Shown here: positions 1-8,522 of the stretch, piece by piece
Layout: each line of letters opens with the position of its first letter
How positions within the stretch are numbered: the first letter of the stretch is position 1
Source of the DNA: Leucobacter exalbidus
Lineage (GTDB): Bacteria; Actinomycetota; Actinomycetes; Actinomycetales; Microbacteriaceae
NCBI RefSeq assembly: GCF_017834145.1
Contig: NZ_JAFIDA010000001.1
Coordinates: forward strand, 2,790,001-2,854,000
DNA: 64,000 nt
Direction of reading: 5' to 3'
Position numbers and translations under genes: made by a program
Notes under the pieces: generated by a model
Databases searched by the model: none
Seen by the model: only the letters and a program-made list of their open reading frames with translations
What the model was told of the DNA's origin: nothing

Positions 1-375
1 GCCATGCGCGCACGCGGATACCGCATGCTCACCCAGCTGCTCACCGGAACGATGGCGCCGGTCAGTGGTTCGTATAGCAAGGCCATTTGGAGTCGCTTCT
101 TTCAGCGCTATACCGAGGTTGCAACGCAAATCCTGGGGCCGGTGGCGCTTGCGCCTCGAGGCAAGGGCAATGCTGGGCTCCTTACCGTTGCGCATGTGGG
201 AACGGGTAATTCCTCGCAGCGCTGGGTGGACGAAATGCTCTACGGTCGCGCTGCCACAGTGTATGGCGGCAGCCTACAGATCCAAAAGAACATCATTGGT
301 GAAGCCGCTCACGGCCTCCCACGCGAGCCCCGGCTCGATGGCGGAGCTTTTCAAGACATCACCGCTGCAGCGTAG
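1..375 (+). CDS. acyl-CoA dehydrogenase, C-terminal part (5' end outside window)
   Basis: The reading frame is open from the first base to TAG at 373-375, so only the last 124 residues are seen. The end carries the family signature WSRFFQRYTEVATQILG followed by YGGSLQIQKNIIGE and GLPREP, typical of the FAD-binding C-terminal helical domain. The usual catalytic Glu of the YEGT motif is Gly here (YGGS), as in the half-type dehydrogenases that work as heteromers in steroid and cyclic-acid degradation. It lies 17 bases before a second acyl-CoA dehydrogenase and presumably pairs with it to oxidise an acyl-CoA, passing electrons to ETF. Identity as a family member is firm; substrate is unknown. Confidence 0.88.
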   Translation, partial: AMRARGYRMLTQLLTGTMAPVSGSYSKAIWSRFFQRYTEVATQILGPVALAPRGKGNAGLLTVAHVGTGNSSQRWVDEMLYGRAATVYGGSLQIQKNIIGEAAHGLPREPRLDGGAFQDITAAA

Positions 376-392
376 CGCGACAGGAGATCACC

Positions 393-1484
393 ATGTATTT
401 CGATTACGACGAAGATCAAAATGAGTTCCGTGCCGTACTGCGGCAGCTTTTCACGCAGCACGCCAGTATTGAACGAGTACGTGCCATCGCCGAGACTGGT
501 CGCATTGACCGTGAGCTTTGGGCGGTTCTGTGCACTGAGATGGCGGCACCGGCGCTGCACCTCTCAGAAGACGTAGGGGGAGCTGGGTTTACCCTGGTTG
601 AAACGTCGATCCTGGCGCAAGAATTGGGACGTACCCTGGCACCGGTACCCCTCATTGCAACATCGGTCGTCACCGAAGCCATTATTCAACTGGGTACGAC
701 GCAGCAGGTGGAAGCTGAGCTGGGGTCTATTCTCGCGGGCGAACGCATTGCTACAGCACCGATGGTTGCCCTCACCAACGCGTCGACGCTCGCTCAAGTG
801 AATGCAGACGGCACGCTCTCAGGTTCGTTTGACTTTATCCCACACATTGCGGACGCTGACGTCGTACTGATCGGCGCCGCGCTTCGCGACGGCGGCACCG
901 GCGTCTATCTGGTTGATCCTACTGACGCGGGCGTGACGCTTGACGCGGGAGAATCCCTCGACACGACCCGGGCGGGCGCACCCGTTCGATTCGAATCGAC
1001 GCGCGGAGTGCTGCTCGGCAACGCCCAGGCATCCCCGGATCGCCTCGCCCGAATCGATGCAATCGGACGTACGCTGCTTGCGGCCGATCTGGTTGGGGCA
1101 GCACGGGAAGCCTTGCACGGCGCGGTTGAATACGCCAAGATTCGACGCCAGTTCAACCGTCAGATCGGCTCTTTTCAAGGGGTCAAGCATTTGTGCTCGG
1201 ACGCCAGTATTGCGATTGAGCTGGCTCACCCGGTCACCGATTGGGCCGCTATGAGCTACGGAACGGCCGATTTTGCTACTCACTCAGTGCTGGCAAAATA
1301 CGAGGCAAGTGAAGCACTGACGCTCGCGGCCGGCAACAGCATTCAAGTGCATGGAGGTATGGGATTCACTTGGGAAGCGACGCCGCACCTGTACTTCCGT
1401 CGGGCGACAGCCGCGGCACAGGCATATGGTGACGCGAACGCGAATCTGTTGGCGATCTACCAAGCGGCAGCACAAGCCGCCTAA
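393..1484 (+). CDS. acyl-CoA dehydrogenase, half-type partner
   Basis: The 363-residue protein has the N-terminal helical domain, a middle beta domain and a C-terminal helical domain with AKIRRQFNRQIGSFQGVKH and IQVHGGMGFTWE. The position usually held by YEGT reads AYGDAN, so the classical C-terminal catalytic Glu is missing. This is typical of one subunit of heteromeric (alpha2beta2) dehydrogenases of the FadE26/27 or FadE28/29 kind. The ATG at 393 follows the purine-rich CGACAGGAGATCACC, a good ribosome site. It sits between the partner dehydrogenase and the P450 gene in one plus-strand operon. The reaction would be alpha-beta desaturation of a CoA ester; substrate not determinable. Confidence 0.87.
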   Translation: MYFDYDEDQNEFRAVLRQLFTQHASIERVRAIAETGRIDRELWAVLCTEMAAPALHLSEDVGGAGFTLVETSILAQELGRTLAPVPLIATSVVTEAIIQLGTTQQVEAELGSILAGERIATAPMVALTNASTLAQVNADGTLSGSFDFIPHIADADVVLIGAALRDGGTGVYLVDPTDAGVTLDAGESLDTTRAGAPVRFESTRGVLLGNAQASPDRLARIDAIGRTLLAADLVGAAREALHGAVEYAKIRRQFNRQIGSFQGVKHLCSDASIAIELAHPVTDWAAMSYGTADFATHSVLAKYEASEALTLAAGNSIQVHGGMGFTWEATPHLYFRRATAAAQAYGDANANLLAIYQAAAQAA

Positions 1485-1530
1485 CGAAGAACACGCAGTT
1501 GAATCAACGAATGAGTAAGGAAGCACTGAG

Positions 1531-2754
1531 ATGACGCAGGAATCTACGGCGGTGAGGGCGAAAGCCCAGGGCTGCCCATTTAGCAACACCGATTACAACC
1601 AAGATGCAGCAGTCTATGGGCACTACGAACAGCTTGAAGCCGATCGGCAGCAAGGGCAGTTTGTCTTTAACGATACGACTGAACGTGGCTTCTACATGGT
1701 GCAGGGGTTCGACGACGTCGTCGCTGCTCTGAATAACAAGAACTTCACCAATGATGTCACCAGCGCCCTGAACCCCGATCGCAAGGAATCGAGCACCTTC
1801 TATCCGCAGGAGCTTGATGGTGATGTGCACACAAAATTTCGGCGCGTACTGAATCCATATTTCTCGCCTGTAGCTGTGCGCAGGCTCGATGAATTCGCAT
1901 TGCCACGATTACGCGAAATGATCGGGGAAATTAAGCGCAACGGCTCGGTGAACTTTGTCGAAGATTTCGCGATCAAGTTCCCCGCGGAGGTGTTTTTGCA
2001 TCTCCTGGGGCTGCCTCACACCGACGTTGATTTCTTCCTGCGAGATAGCGAGATTATGCTCAACAGTCTCTTTAATGGGGACCGTGATGCAGGTGCCGCC
2101 GCTAATAAGCGACTGCTGGCCTACTTTGATATCGCGGTGGCTGAACGCCGTGACAATCCGGGTGATCCCAAGACTGACTTTCTCACTCGTGTGATGGACG
2201 CCGACATTGACGGGCGCCCCATGACGCACGACGAGGTGCTGGCGGTGTGCCTGTCGGTGACGCTTGCGGGGCTAGACACCACCAGATCAGCCCTCGGGTA
2301 TGTGTTCTATTACCTGGCAAACCACGACGAACTGCGTCACGAGCTCACCGAGAATCCGGCAATGATCCCGCACGCGATTGAAGAGTTCATTCGAATGAAC
2401 CCGCTCGTTTTCCAGGCGGGGCGTGAAGCGCAGTCGCAGCAAGACTTTCGTGGTCTGGACGTCGAAGCCGGTGACGTGATGTGGTTAGGGATGGCTTCCG
2501 CTAATCGTGACCCAAACAAGTATCCAGAACCAGAAAAGTTTGTGCTCGATCGTGAAGGCATTAATGCCCATGTGGGCTTCGGCGGGGGCCCGCATCGGTG
2601 CCTCGGACGGCACCTTGCCAGGCACGAGCTCAGAATGGTGCTTGAAGAGTGGCACAAGCAGATTCCCAATTATCGGGTGTCAAACGCCGATGAAGTGGTC
2701 GAACGCGGTGGCCAGCTGACGCTGAAGTCGATGAAGCTCGACGTTCTTGAATAA
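1531..2754 (+). CDS. cytochrome P450 (soluble, bacterial class)
   Basis: The 407-residue protein has all P450 landmarks: the I-helix motif AGLDTT at residues 246-251, the ExxR pair E285/R288, and the haem loop FGGGPHRCLG at 350-359 with the ligand Cys357. There is no membrane anchor, so it is a soluble monooxygenase that needs separate redox partners. A flavodoxin (9014-9484) and an adrenodoxin-reductase-type flavoprotein (9531-10856) nearby are the obvious candidates. It is the last gene of an operon with two acyl-CoA dehydrogenases, 46 bases downstream of the second, and is closed by a long hairpin. A hydroxylation of an alicyclic or terpenoid carbon is a reasonable guess; no CYP family is assigned. 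Confidence 0.95.
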   Translation: MTQESTAVRAKAQGCPFSNTDYNQDAAVYGHYEQLEADRQQGQFVFNDTTERGFYMVQGFDDVVAALNNKNFTNDVTSALNPDRKESSTFYPQELDGDVHTKFRRVLNPYFSPVAVRRLDEFALPRLREMIGEIKRNGSVNFVEDFAIKFPAEVFLHLLGLPHTDVDFFLRDSEIMLNSLFNGDRDAGAAANKRLLAYFDIAVAERRDNPGDPKTDFLTRVMDADIDGRPMTHDEVLAVCLSVTLAGLDTTRSALGYVFYYLANHDELRHELTENPAMIPHAIEEFIRMNPLVFQAGREAQSQQDFRGLDVEAGDVMWLGMASANRDPNKYPEPEKFVLDREGINAHVGFGGGPHRCLGRHLARHELRMVLEEWHKQIPNYRVSNADEVVERGGQLTLKSMKLDVLE

Positions 2755-2782
2755 AGTTCGCAGCTCTCCCTATTTAGCATGA

Positions 2783-2828
2783 AACTGACTGAGGGGCCGG
2801 ATCAAATGATCCGGCCCCTCAGTCAGTT
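2783..2828. terminator. perfect 22-bp inverted repeat, bidirectional terminator
   Basis: Bases 2783-2804 and 2807-2828 are exact reverse complements with an AA loop. The hairpin stands between the convergent P450 and SDR genes, so it can end both transcripts. Confidence 0.9.
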
Positions 2829-2838
2829 CTTGGGCTTG

Positions 2839-3582
2839 TTACATGTGACGTCCGCCAGTTACCTCGACTACCGCGCCGGTGATGTAACTTGACATATCGC
2901 TTGCCAAGAAGAGGACGGCCTGAGCGATTTCGGTGGCTTCACCCATACGCCCGAGCGCAATCTCTTTGAGCCGGGCTTCTTTGATGTCTTCGCGCATCCC
3001 CTCGGTCATGGGAGTGCGAATGAGGCCCGGCTGGACCGCATTGACGCGAACGTTGGCGAACCCGACTTCCTTCGCGGCAGCCTTCGTGAGTCCGACCATG
3101 CCGGCCTTTGCCGCGCTGTAGTTGGTCTGACCCATGAGGCCAACCTTGCCTGAAATGGAGGAGATATTAACGATCGATCCGCCGCCTGGCTGCTCGCGCA
3201 TGACGGCAGCCGCTGCGCGTGTACCGAGCCAGCTGCCGCGCAGATGCACGGCAATCACCTGATCGAACATGTCCTCGGTCATCTTGCGCATGGTCGCATC
3301 ACGGGTAATTCCGGCGTTGTTGACAAATACATCGAGCGATCCAAAACGGTCAGTGGCGGCCTGCGCGAGCGCAGCGACATCGGCTCCACTGCTGACGTCA
3401 CATGCGACTCCAATCGCGCGGCTACCGATGCCGAGCTGCAGTGCTGCGGCTTCGGCAGCATCTCCATTAATGTCAGCGATGACGAGGTTCGCCCCCTCGG
3501 CAGCAAACGCTTCGGCGATTGCGTATCCGATGCCTTGTGCTGATCCGGTGACAACCGCGGTACGGCCTGCGAGCAAACTCAT
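2839..3582 (-). CDS. SDR-family 3-hydroxyacyl dehydrogenase / FabG-like oxidoreductase
   Basis: The 247-residue protein is a classical short-chain dehydrogenase: the NAD(P) loop TGSAQGIG near residue 12, NNAG, and the catalytic set with Ser in NISSISG and YSAAK. It ends in TGGRHM, as FabG-like enzymes do. Its ATG follows GAGGAG, which overlaps the stop of the upstream CoA-transferase gene, so the two are translationally linked. It is the last gene of the minus-strand operon meh-thiolase-mct-SDR. The likely role is oxidation of a 3-hydroxyacyl-CoA before thiolysis, but an alcohol produced by the P450 is an equal possibility. Confidence 0.88.
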   Translation of the reverse strand: MSLLAGRTAVVTGSAQGIGYAIAEAFAAEGANLVIADINGDAAEAAALQLGIGSRAIGVACDVSSGADVAALAQAATDRFGSLDVFVNNAGITRDATMRKMTEDMFDQVIAVHLRGSWLGTRAAAAVMREQPGGGSIVNISSISGKVGLMGQTNYSAAKAGMVGLTKAAAKEVGFANVRVNAVQPGLIRTPMTEGMREDIKEARLKEIALGRMGEATEIAQAVLFLASDMSSYITGAVVEVTGGRHM

Positions 3583-3594
3583 GTGATGACTCCT

Positions 3595-4836
3595 CTAGTG
3601 GTTCTCGAGCGAATGTAAAGTGTGCGTACGCGCGAGTACTCGGTGTTCGCGTAGACGCGTGAGTTCTGCATCCGATGTGCCCAATACTTCAGCCAGGACC
3701 TCGTCGGTGTTCTCGCCCAAAAGCGGGGCCGGCACCGCGGCAGGAACAGGGGTACTTCGGAACACCAGCGGAAGGCTGGGGGCGAGTACACGACCGACGC
3801 CGGGCTGGTCGATTTCAGTGAACAGCGGGTTGTTCGTTGTGCAGCGAGGATCCTCATGGACGAGCTGTTCGAACGTTCGAAAAATGCCCTGCAGTACACC
3901 GGCATCTGCGAGCCGCGTGGTCGCTTCTGTCGCAGTACGCGCCGCGAACCAGGGGCGTAGTACCGCATCGATGGCCTCACGGGCGTCGTATCGACCGCCT
4001 TCAGTGGCCAGATCAACATCGAGCATGGGCCCAATCATTGCAAGCTTGTCGGTAAGGCCCGTGGCTTCTCCGAGGGATCGCCATTGCCTATTTGAAATTG
4101 CGACAACCATCACTTCTCGCCCGTCGCCCGTGGCAAAGCTTTGCCCGTACGCTCCATAGAGTGCGTTGCCCAGCGGACCGCGCGTCGAACCATTGGTCTG
4201 CACCTCGGCAATGTATCCGAGGTTGCCGACGGTGGCGAGCATTACGTCAGACAGCGCAATATTGATCTCCTGCCCCTGGCCCGATGAACGCCGTTCCAGC
4301 TCAGCGCTCAGCACGCCTGTGGTCATGTACAGGCCTGCAGCGACGTCCCATGCAGGGAGCGCATTGTTGGTCTGTTGCGCATCGAAGCCAGTGACGGTCG
4401 GAAACCCGCTTGAAGCGTTTACGGTGTAGTCAACAGCGGGGGAGCCGTCATGGTTGCCTGTGAGCCTCAGCATGATCAAATCAGGGCGGTGCTGGGCGAG
4501 GTTCTCATAACTCAGCCAGCCGCGGGCGGGCAAATTGGTGATGAGAATACCAGCCGACGCAATGAGTTCGGTCGCGAGACGTTGGCCGTCTTCGCTTTTG
4601 AGATCGAGCGTAACTGAACGCTTGCCCTTGTTAAGGCTTGCCCAGTAGATGCTGTCGCCGGCTGCGGTTACCGGCCACCGCGTGTGGTCGATATTTCCAC
4701 CGATGGGATCTATTCGGATCACCTCGGCGCCTAACTGTGCCAGCGTCATACTGCCAAGAGGTGCCGCTACAAAAGCTGAGATCTCAACGATGCGTACACC
4801 CGCAAGCGGCGCTTGGCGTTGCCCTGTGCTCGTCAC
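3595..4836 (-). CDS. mct: family III CoA-transferase, 2-methylfumaryl-CoA isomerase (mesaconyl-CoA C1-C4 transferase) type
   Basis: The 413-residue protein is a CaiB/BaiF enzyme with the active-site Asp at 197 in INIALSDVML. Its N-terminal half strongly resembles Chloroflexus Mct of the 3-hydroxypropionate bicycle as I recall it: SAFVAAPLGSMTLAQLGA, RIDPIGGNID, RWPVT, LNKGKRS, ITNLPARGWLSYENL and VDYTVN. Mct moves CoA within mesaconyl-CoA from C1 to C4. The start is GTG at 4836 rather than the upstream ATG at 4887, because GAGGTGG lies just before it and the thiolase stop ends two bases away. The Meh-type hydratase two genes upstream and the CitE-type lyase support the assignment. A related transferase specificity cannot be excluded. 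Confidence 0.85.
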   Translation of the reverse strand: MTSTGQRQAPLAGVRIVEISAFVAAPLGSMTLAQLGAEVIRIDPIGGNIDHTRWPVTAAGDSIYWASLNKGKRSVTLDLKSEDGQRLATELIASAGILITNLPARGWLSYENLAQHRPDLIMLRLTGNHDGSPAVDYTVNASSGFPTVTGFDAQQTNNALPAWDVAAGLYMTTGVLSAELERRSSGQGQEINIALSDVMLATVGNLGYIAEVQTNGSTRGPLGNALYGAYGQSFATGDGREVMVVAISNRQWRSLGEATGLTDKLAMIGPMLDVDLATEGGRYDAREAIDAVLRPWFAARTATEATTRLADAGVLQGIFRTFEQLVHEDPRCTTNNPLFTEIDQPGVGRVLAPSLPLVFRSTPVPAAVPAPLLGENTDEVLAEVLGTSDAELTRLREHRVLARTHTLHSLENH

Positions 4837-4838
4837 GA

Positions 4839-6035
4839 TTACACCACCTCGAAGAGCGCAGCCATGCCCTGGCCGCCACCGATACACATGGTCTCGAGGC
4901 CACGACCCCCACCGCGACGGTGTAGCTCATGCAACATTGTGGTCATGATGCGTACACCGGTGGCACCAACAGGGTGTCCAAGCGAAATACCTGAACCATT
5001 GACATTGAGTCGCTCGTGATCGTCCCAGCCCCATCCGCGCAGCACTCCAAGTGATTGGGCGGCAAACGCTTCGTTGAGCTCTACGAGATCGATGTCGTTC
5101 CAGCCTCGGCCGGTGCGGCGAAATAGCTTTTCGACGGCGGGGACCGGGCCCAGCCCCATCTCGGCGGGGTCGCATCCGACCGCCGCCCAGCCCTCGAGGA
5201 ACGCGATGGGTTCAACCCCGTATTCGTCGAGTTTGTCCTCAGACACGATGAGGCATGCTGCCGCGGCATCGTTCTGCTGACTTGCGTTTCCGGCGGTGGT
5301 GATCCCGCCCTGCATCAGCGGGCGTAACCCAGCTAACACTTCAACCGAGGAGTTTGGGCGAATGCCCTCGTCTCGACTAAAGATCAGCGGTTCACCCTTA
5401 CGCTGCGGGACTACTACAGGTACGACTTCGTCATCAAACGCGCCCCGATCCCACGCTGCTGCAGCCTTCAGGTGGCTAGAGACTGCAAAAGCGTCAGCCT
5501 CTTCGCGGGTAATCCCGTAACGGGTCGCAACGTTTTCAGCAGTTTCGATCATGCCGGAGATATAACCGAATCGCTCGGTGGGCTGAGAGCGTTCGCGACC
5601 TCTCTCGAGCCGGTCGTACATGGTGACGTTGCCCGAGCGGGACCCCCAACGCATATCGGTTGAGTAGTACTCGATGTTGCTCATGCTTTCAACGCCGCCA
5701 GCGATTACGACGTCAGCGGCACCGGTTTGCACCATCATGGCCGCGGTGGCGATTGCTTGGACACCGCTGCCGCAGCGCCTGTCGAGCTGCATGCCGGCAG
5801 TATGGATAGGGAGACCGGCCTGCAACCCAATCCAGCGGCCGACGCAGGGAGCCTCACTCGAGGCATACGATTGCGCAAACACGACATCTTCAATGAGCTG
5901 AGGATCGATTCCGGAGCGTTCGATGACGGCTTTGACAACGGTCGCGCCGAGGTGCTCAACGGAAACGTCGCGAAGCGACTTCCCGTAGGCGCCGACGGCG
6001 GTTCGGGTGGGTGCGATGATTGCGGCTCTGGCCAC
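4839..6035 (-). CDS. acetyl-CoA acyltransferase (thiolase)
   Basis: The 398-residue length is normal for a thiolase. The nucleophilic Cys88 lies in DRRCGSGVQA, followed by NEAFAAQ, the His motif GHPVGATG and the C-terminal second Cys in CIGGGQGMA. These are the complete catalytic residues of a degradative thiolase, which cleaves a 3-oxoacyl-CoA with CoA to give acetyl-CoA (or propionyl-CoA) and a shortened acyl-CoA. It is in the operon with meh and mct, separated from mct by two bases. The chain length and branching of the substrate are unknown. The second thiolase of the region, at 29287, differs in sequence and probably serves another step. Confidence 0.94.
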   Translation of the reverse strand: MARAAIIAPTRTAVGAYGKSLRDVSVEHLGATVVKAVIERSGIDPQLIEDVVFAQSYASSEAPCVGRWIGLQAGLPIHTAGMQLDRRCGSGVQAIATAAMMVQTGAADVVIAGGVESMSNIEYYSTDMRWGSRSGNVTMYDRLERGRERSQPTERFGYISGMIETAENVATRYGITREEADAFAVSSHLKAAAAWDRGAFDDEVVPVVVPQRKGEPLIFSRDEGIRPNSSVEVLAGLRPLMQGGITTAGNASQQNDAAAACLIVSEDKLDEYGVEPIAFLEGWAAVGCDPAEMGLGPVPAVEKLFRRTGRGWNDIDLVELNEAFAAQSLGVLRGWGWDDHERLNVNGSGISLGHPVGATGVRIMTTMLHELHRRGGGRGLETMCIGGGQGMAALFEVV

Positions 6036-6091
6036 GGGGTGCTCGCTCTCTTTGGACGTTCAGCGTGATTGAAGAATGAAACTGGTGGTGG

Positions 6092-6997
6092 TTAACGGAA
6101 AGTAATGTGCGCGGTGACTGCGACGCCGCCACCGGGGGCAACGACCGAGAGCTGTTCGGACGAGGCATCTGAGGATGTGTCCTCGACGCGACCGACCACG
6201 TGGAGTTGTTCTCCCACAAAGATGGGGGATCGCGCCTGAAATGTGAACGACGTGATGACGGCTTCCGGATGGTGCTTCACGAAGCTATCCATGATGTAGG
6301 TCGCCATAAGCGGGCCGTGCACAACGAGGCCGGGGTAACCCTCGACCTCAGTGGCGTACGGGAGGTCGTAATGGATACGGTGCGAATTGAACGTCAACGC
6401 TGAATACCGAAACAGGGTGATCGTGTCAGGCCGCTTAGTCTCAACCCAGTCCCAACCTTCGGGTGCTGGCGTGTCCTCGCGTGGCGGACGCGACGTAGCT
6501 TGAGGGTTTGCCGCCACCGGAACTGCCTCGCGATATACAATCGTCTGTCGTTCTGTGAGCGCAAGTGTCTGGTCGGCGGCGACGTCATGGCGTAAGACCA
6601 CAAAGCACAGCGCCCCGCTCGATCCGTTCTTGGGCGTGATCGATTCAATCGTGGTGATGCGAGACAACTGCTGACCCACACATATGGGGCGATGGAAATC
6701 TATGCTGCTGCCCGCCCACATGCGTCGGGGGAGCGGGAGCGGCGGCATAAACCCGCCGAGCTTGGGATGGCCGTCTGCGCCAAGTTCGTCTTGTACGGAG
6801 GACGGAGTGAACTGGAGCCAGTGACCGAGCGGAAAGAGAGCGTTGCTGTGCGCCTCTTCGAGCGACCGAGGGTGGTTGAGGATAGCTGCGAGCTTTACCG
6901 AGGCCGAGCTTGAAGCGACGTCAGAGAGCGTTTCGGTGTTTTCGACCCAGTCGCTGAAATCTACAGTCTCCGGGTTGGTGAATTTGGTGGGGTTCAC
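6092..6997 (-). CDS. meh: double hot-dog hydratase, mesaconyl-C4-CoA (3-methylfumaryl-CoA) hydratase type
   Basis: The protein (301 residues) has an N-terminal FAS1-type dehydratase hot-dog with PLGHWLQFTPSSVQDELG, GHPKLGGFMPPLPLPRRMWA and a C-terminal MaoC-like hot-dog with FRYSALTFNSHRIHYD (N204, H206, H209, D211) and EGYPGLVVHGPL. That pattern is characteristic of Meh, which hydrates mesaconyl-C4-CoA to (S)-citramalyl-CoA. The start is GTG at 6997, preceded by GGAAGAGG; the longer ORF from 7123 lacks family similarity in its first 42 residues. It is the first gene of the minus-strand operon and is divergent from the CitE-like lyase that would use its product. Confidence 0.86.
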   Translation of the reverse strand: MNPTKFTNPETVDFSDWVENTETLSDVASSSASVKLAAILNHPRSLEEAHSNALFPLGHWLQFTPSSVQDELGADGHPKLGGFMPPLPLPRRMWAGSSIDFHRPICVGQQLSRITTIESITPKNGSSGALCFVVLRHDVAADQTLALTERQTIVYREAVPVAANPQATSRPPREDTPAPEGWDWVETKRPDTITLFRYSALTFNSHRIHYDLPYATEVEGYPGLVVHGPLMATYIMDSFVKHHPEAVITSFTFQARSPIFVGEQLHVVGRVEDTSSDASSEQLSVVAPGGGVAVTAHITFR

Positions 6998-7109
6998 GAT
7001 GCCTCTTCCACTGTGTGTTTTCGGGTTGTGTGGGCCACCGGTGCAGCCGTCTTTGGGGGTTGAACCATGTAAATGCACTCCCACATCTCTCTTGACTATC
7101 TCAAAACGA

Positions 7110-7148
7110 TTGAACCGGGTCAAATACCTAATTCAACATGATTCATGT
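7110..7148. promoter_or_regulatory. operator-like sites in the meh/citE divergent promoter
   Basis: Three signals overlap here: TTGAACCGGGTCAA at 7110-7123 (12 of 14 bases symmetric), GTCAAATACCTAATT at 7119-7133, which recurs with one change before lysR, and the perfect 13-base palindrome ACATGATTCATGT at 7136-7148. They lie about midway in the 253-base gap, a sensible place for a regulator of both directions. The gap contains no other gene that I can support. Confidence 0.55.
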
Positions 7149-7250
7149 ATTTTGGTTATATAACGCGTCGTTGCTCCACGGGCCGCAAGGTTATGCATAA
7201 TTGAAGGCGTTGGCCGGCTGGCCGGTACCCATTGAACGGAAGAAGCTGGC

Positions 7251-8063
7251 ATGCTGCAATCCTCGATCTCATACCTGTTCGTTCCGGCCTCTCGCCCGGA
7301 GCGGTTCGCGAAAGCCTTGGCTGCAGGCGCAGGCCAAGTCATCATCGACCTTGAAGATGCGGTGGCGGTGGAAGATAAAGACACCTCGCTGGCGCACCTC
7401 ATTGAAGCGTTGAATGATGGGTTGGACACGCCAGTGCATGTGCGCATCAATGCCGCTGACTCGCCCTGGTTTAATCGAGACATCGCCGCCCTTGCGGCCC
7501 TTACTGCACAGGGGAGTGCGGGCCTTTCTGGAGTGATTATTCCCAAAGCTGAGGACGCGGCGGTGCTCGCCGAGGTACGTACAGCGTTAGGGGGTGACAT
7601 CGAGTTGATTGCGCTTGTGGAGAGCGCACTCGGTGTGAGTCGTGCGCGAGAATTGGCGCAGTCGCCGGAGCTCTCGCGGTTCGCCGTGGGGGCCGTGGAC
7701 CTGAGTTTCGATCTCGATGTCGAAATCTCTTCTTCGACGATTGACTATGCGTACGCTGCCCTGGTCGTAGAATCGCGCCTGGCGGGACTCCCTGCGCCTA
7801 TCGCCTCGCCGCCCCTGTCGTTGCACGACACCGAGGGGAACGAAATTGATGCGCGCAGGTTGCGCGGTATGGGACTTACCGCGCAGCTGTGCATTCATCC
7901 CGCTCAGCTCGCGCCTATTCATGCTGGATTCCTGCCCACGGCTGAGCAGTTTGCTTGGGCCAGGAACGTGCTCGCTGCTGAAGGTGGGGCCTCCCAGGTG
8001 GGTGGCCAAATGGTTGACAAGCCCGTTCAAGATCGGGCGCGACGAATCCTTTCACACGAGTAG
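7251..8063 (+). CDS. HpcH/HpaI-CitE family lyase, probable citramalyl-CoA lyase
   Basis: The 270-residue TIM-barrel protein shows the CitE family residues: IIDLEDAV (D33, E35, D36), VRINAADSPW with Arg65, the metal ligand Glu124 in LVESALGV, the second ligand Asp150 in VGAVDLSFD, and CIHPAQLAPI. The family cleaves 3-hydroxy-dicarboxylic CoA esters such as malyl-, methylmalyl- and citramalyl-CoA. Because it is divergent from meh, citramalyl-CoA is the likely substrate, giving acetyl-CoA and pyruvate. The ATG follows GGAAGAAGC. Its TAG stop is 9 bases before the left end of an insertion sequence, which left the gene whole. Confidence 0.88.
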   Translation: MLQSSISYLFVPASRPERFAKALAAGAGQVIIDLEDAVAVEDKDTSLAHLIEALNDGLDTPVHVRINAADSPWFNRDIAALAALTAQGSAGLSGVIIPKAEDAAVLAEVRTALGGDIELIALVESALGVSRARELAQSPELSRFAVGAVDLSFDLDVEISSSTIDYAYAALVVESRLAGLPAPIASPPLSLHDTEGNEIDARRLRGMGLTAQLCIHPAQLAPIHAGFLPTAEQFAWARNVLAAEGGASQVGGQMVDKPVQDRARRILSHE

Positions 8064-8072
8064 CGGGCATTA

Positions 8073-8088
8073 GGGCGTGTCTCGTAAA
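8073..8088 (+). repeat. left terminal inverted repeat of the IS5-family element
   Basis: GGGCGTGTCTCGTAAA matches the complement of the right end in 15 of 16 positions. Confidence 0.93.
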
Positions 8089-8119
8089 GATTTGGGGTGG
8101 AGTCTGGGATCGTTGATGC

Positions 8120-8515
8120 GTGTCAAGATTCCAGCTCCTCAACGATGACCAGTGGAACCTGATTTCGGGATCGCTTCCTGGCCCGACTGGTCGACAAGGG
8201 CGCCCCTATGCCGATGCCCGCACCATGGTCGAGGGCATCATTTATCGCTACCGGTGCGGCATTGCTTGGCGTGATCTTCCTGCCGCGTTCGGACCTTGGC
8301 AGACAGTGTGGCGGTGGCATCGCCGCATGGCCGCAGACGGCACCTGGGATGCCCTCCTTGGCCAATTGATGGCGGAGGCAGATGCTGCCGGAATGGTTGA
8401 TTGGTCGATTTCGGTGGACTCCACGATCGCTCGCGCGCATCAGCACGCAACGAACGTGACGCGCCTAAAAAAGGGATACATCGAATTACAAGAATCTGCT
8501 GACCGAGCCGCTTGA
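8120..8515 (+). CDS. IS5-family transposase, first frame (orfA)
   Basis: The 131-residue product starts at GTG 8120 and holds the N-terminal DUF4096-like region (LNDDQWNLIS, RGRPYADARTMVEGI-like sequence, RYRCGIAWRDLP, WQTVWRWHRRM) and the first catalytic Asp in ISVDSTIARAHQHA. It then runs off into GYIELQESADRAA and stops. The rest of the enzyme lies in another frame that is open from 8469, so the frames overlap over 8469-8515. The run CTAAAAAAGGG at 8465-8475 is the likely slippage site. Programmed frameshifting is common in this group; on this sequence the shift would be +1 (or -2). Alone this product would be inactive. Confidence 0.9.
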   Translation: MSRFQLLNDDQWNLISGSLPGPTGRQGRPYADARTMVEGIIYRYRCGIAWRDLPAAFGPWQTVWRWHRRMAADGTWDALLGQLMAEADAAGMVDWSISVDSTIARAHQHATNVTRLKKGYIELQESADRAA

Positions 8516-8522
8516 TCATGCG

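Noticed and set aside
351..560. Minus-strand ORF across the boundary of the two first dehydrogenases
   Set aside because: It lies opposite clearly coding sequence and has no family features; a shadow frame.
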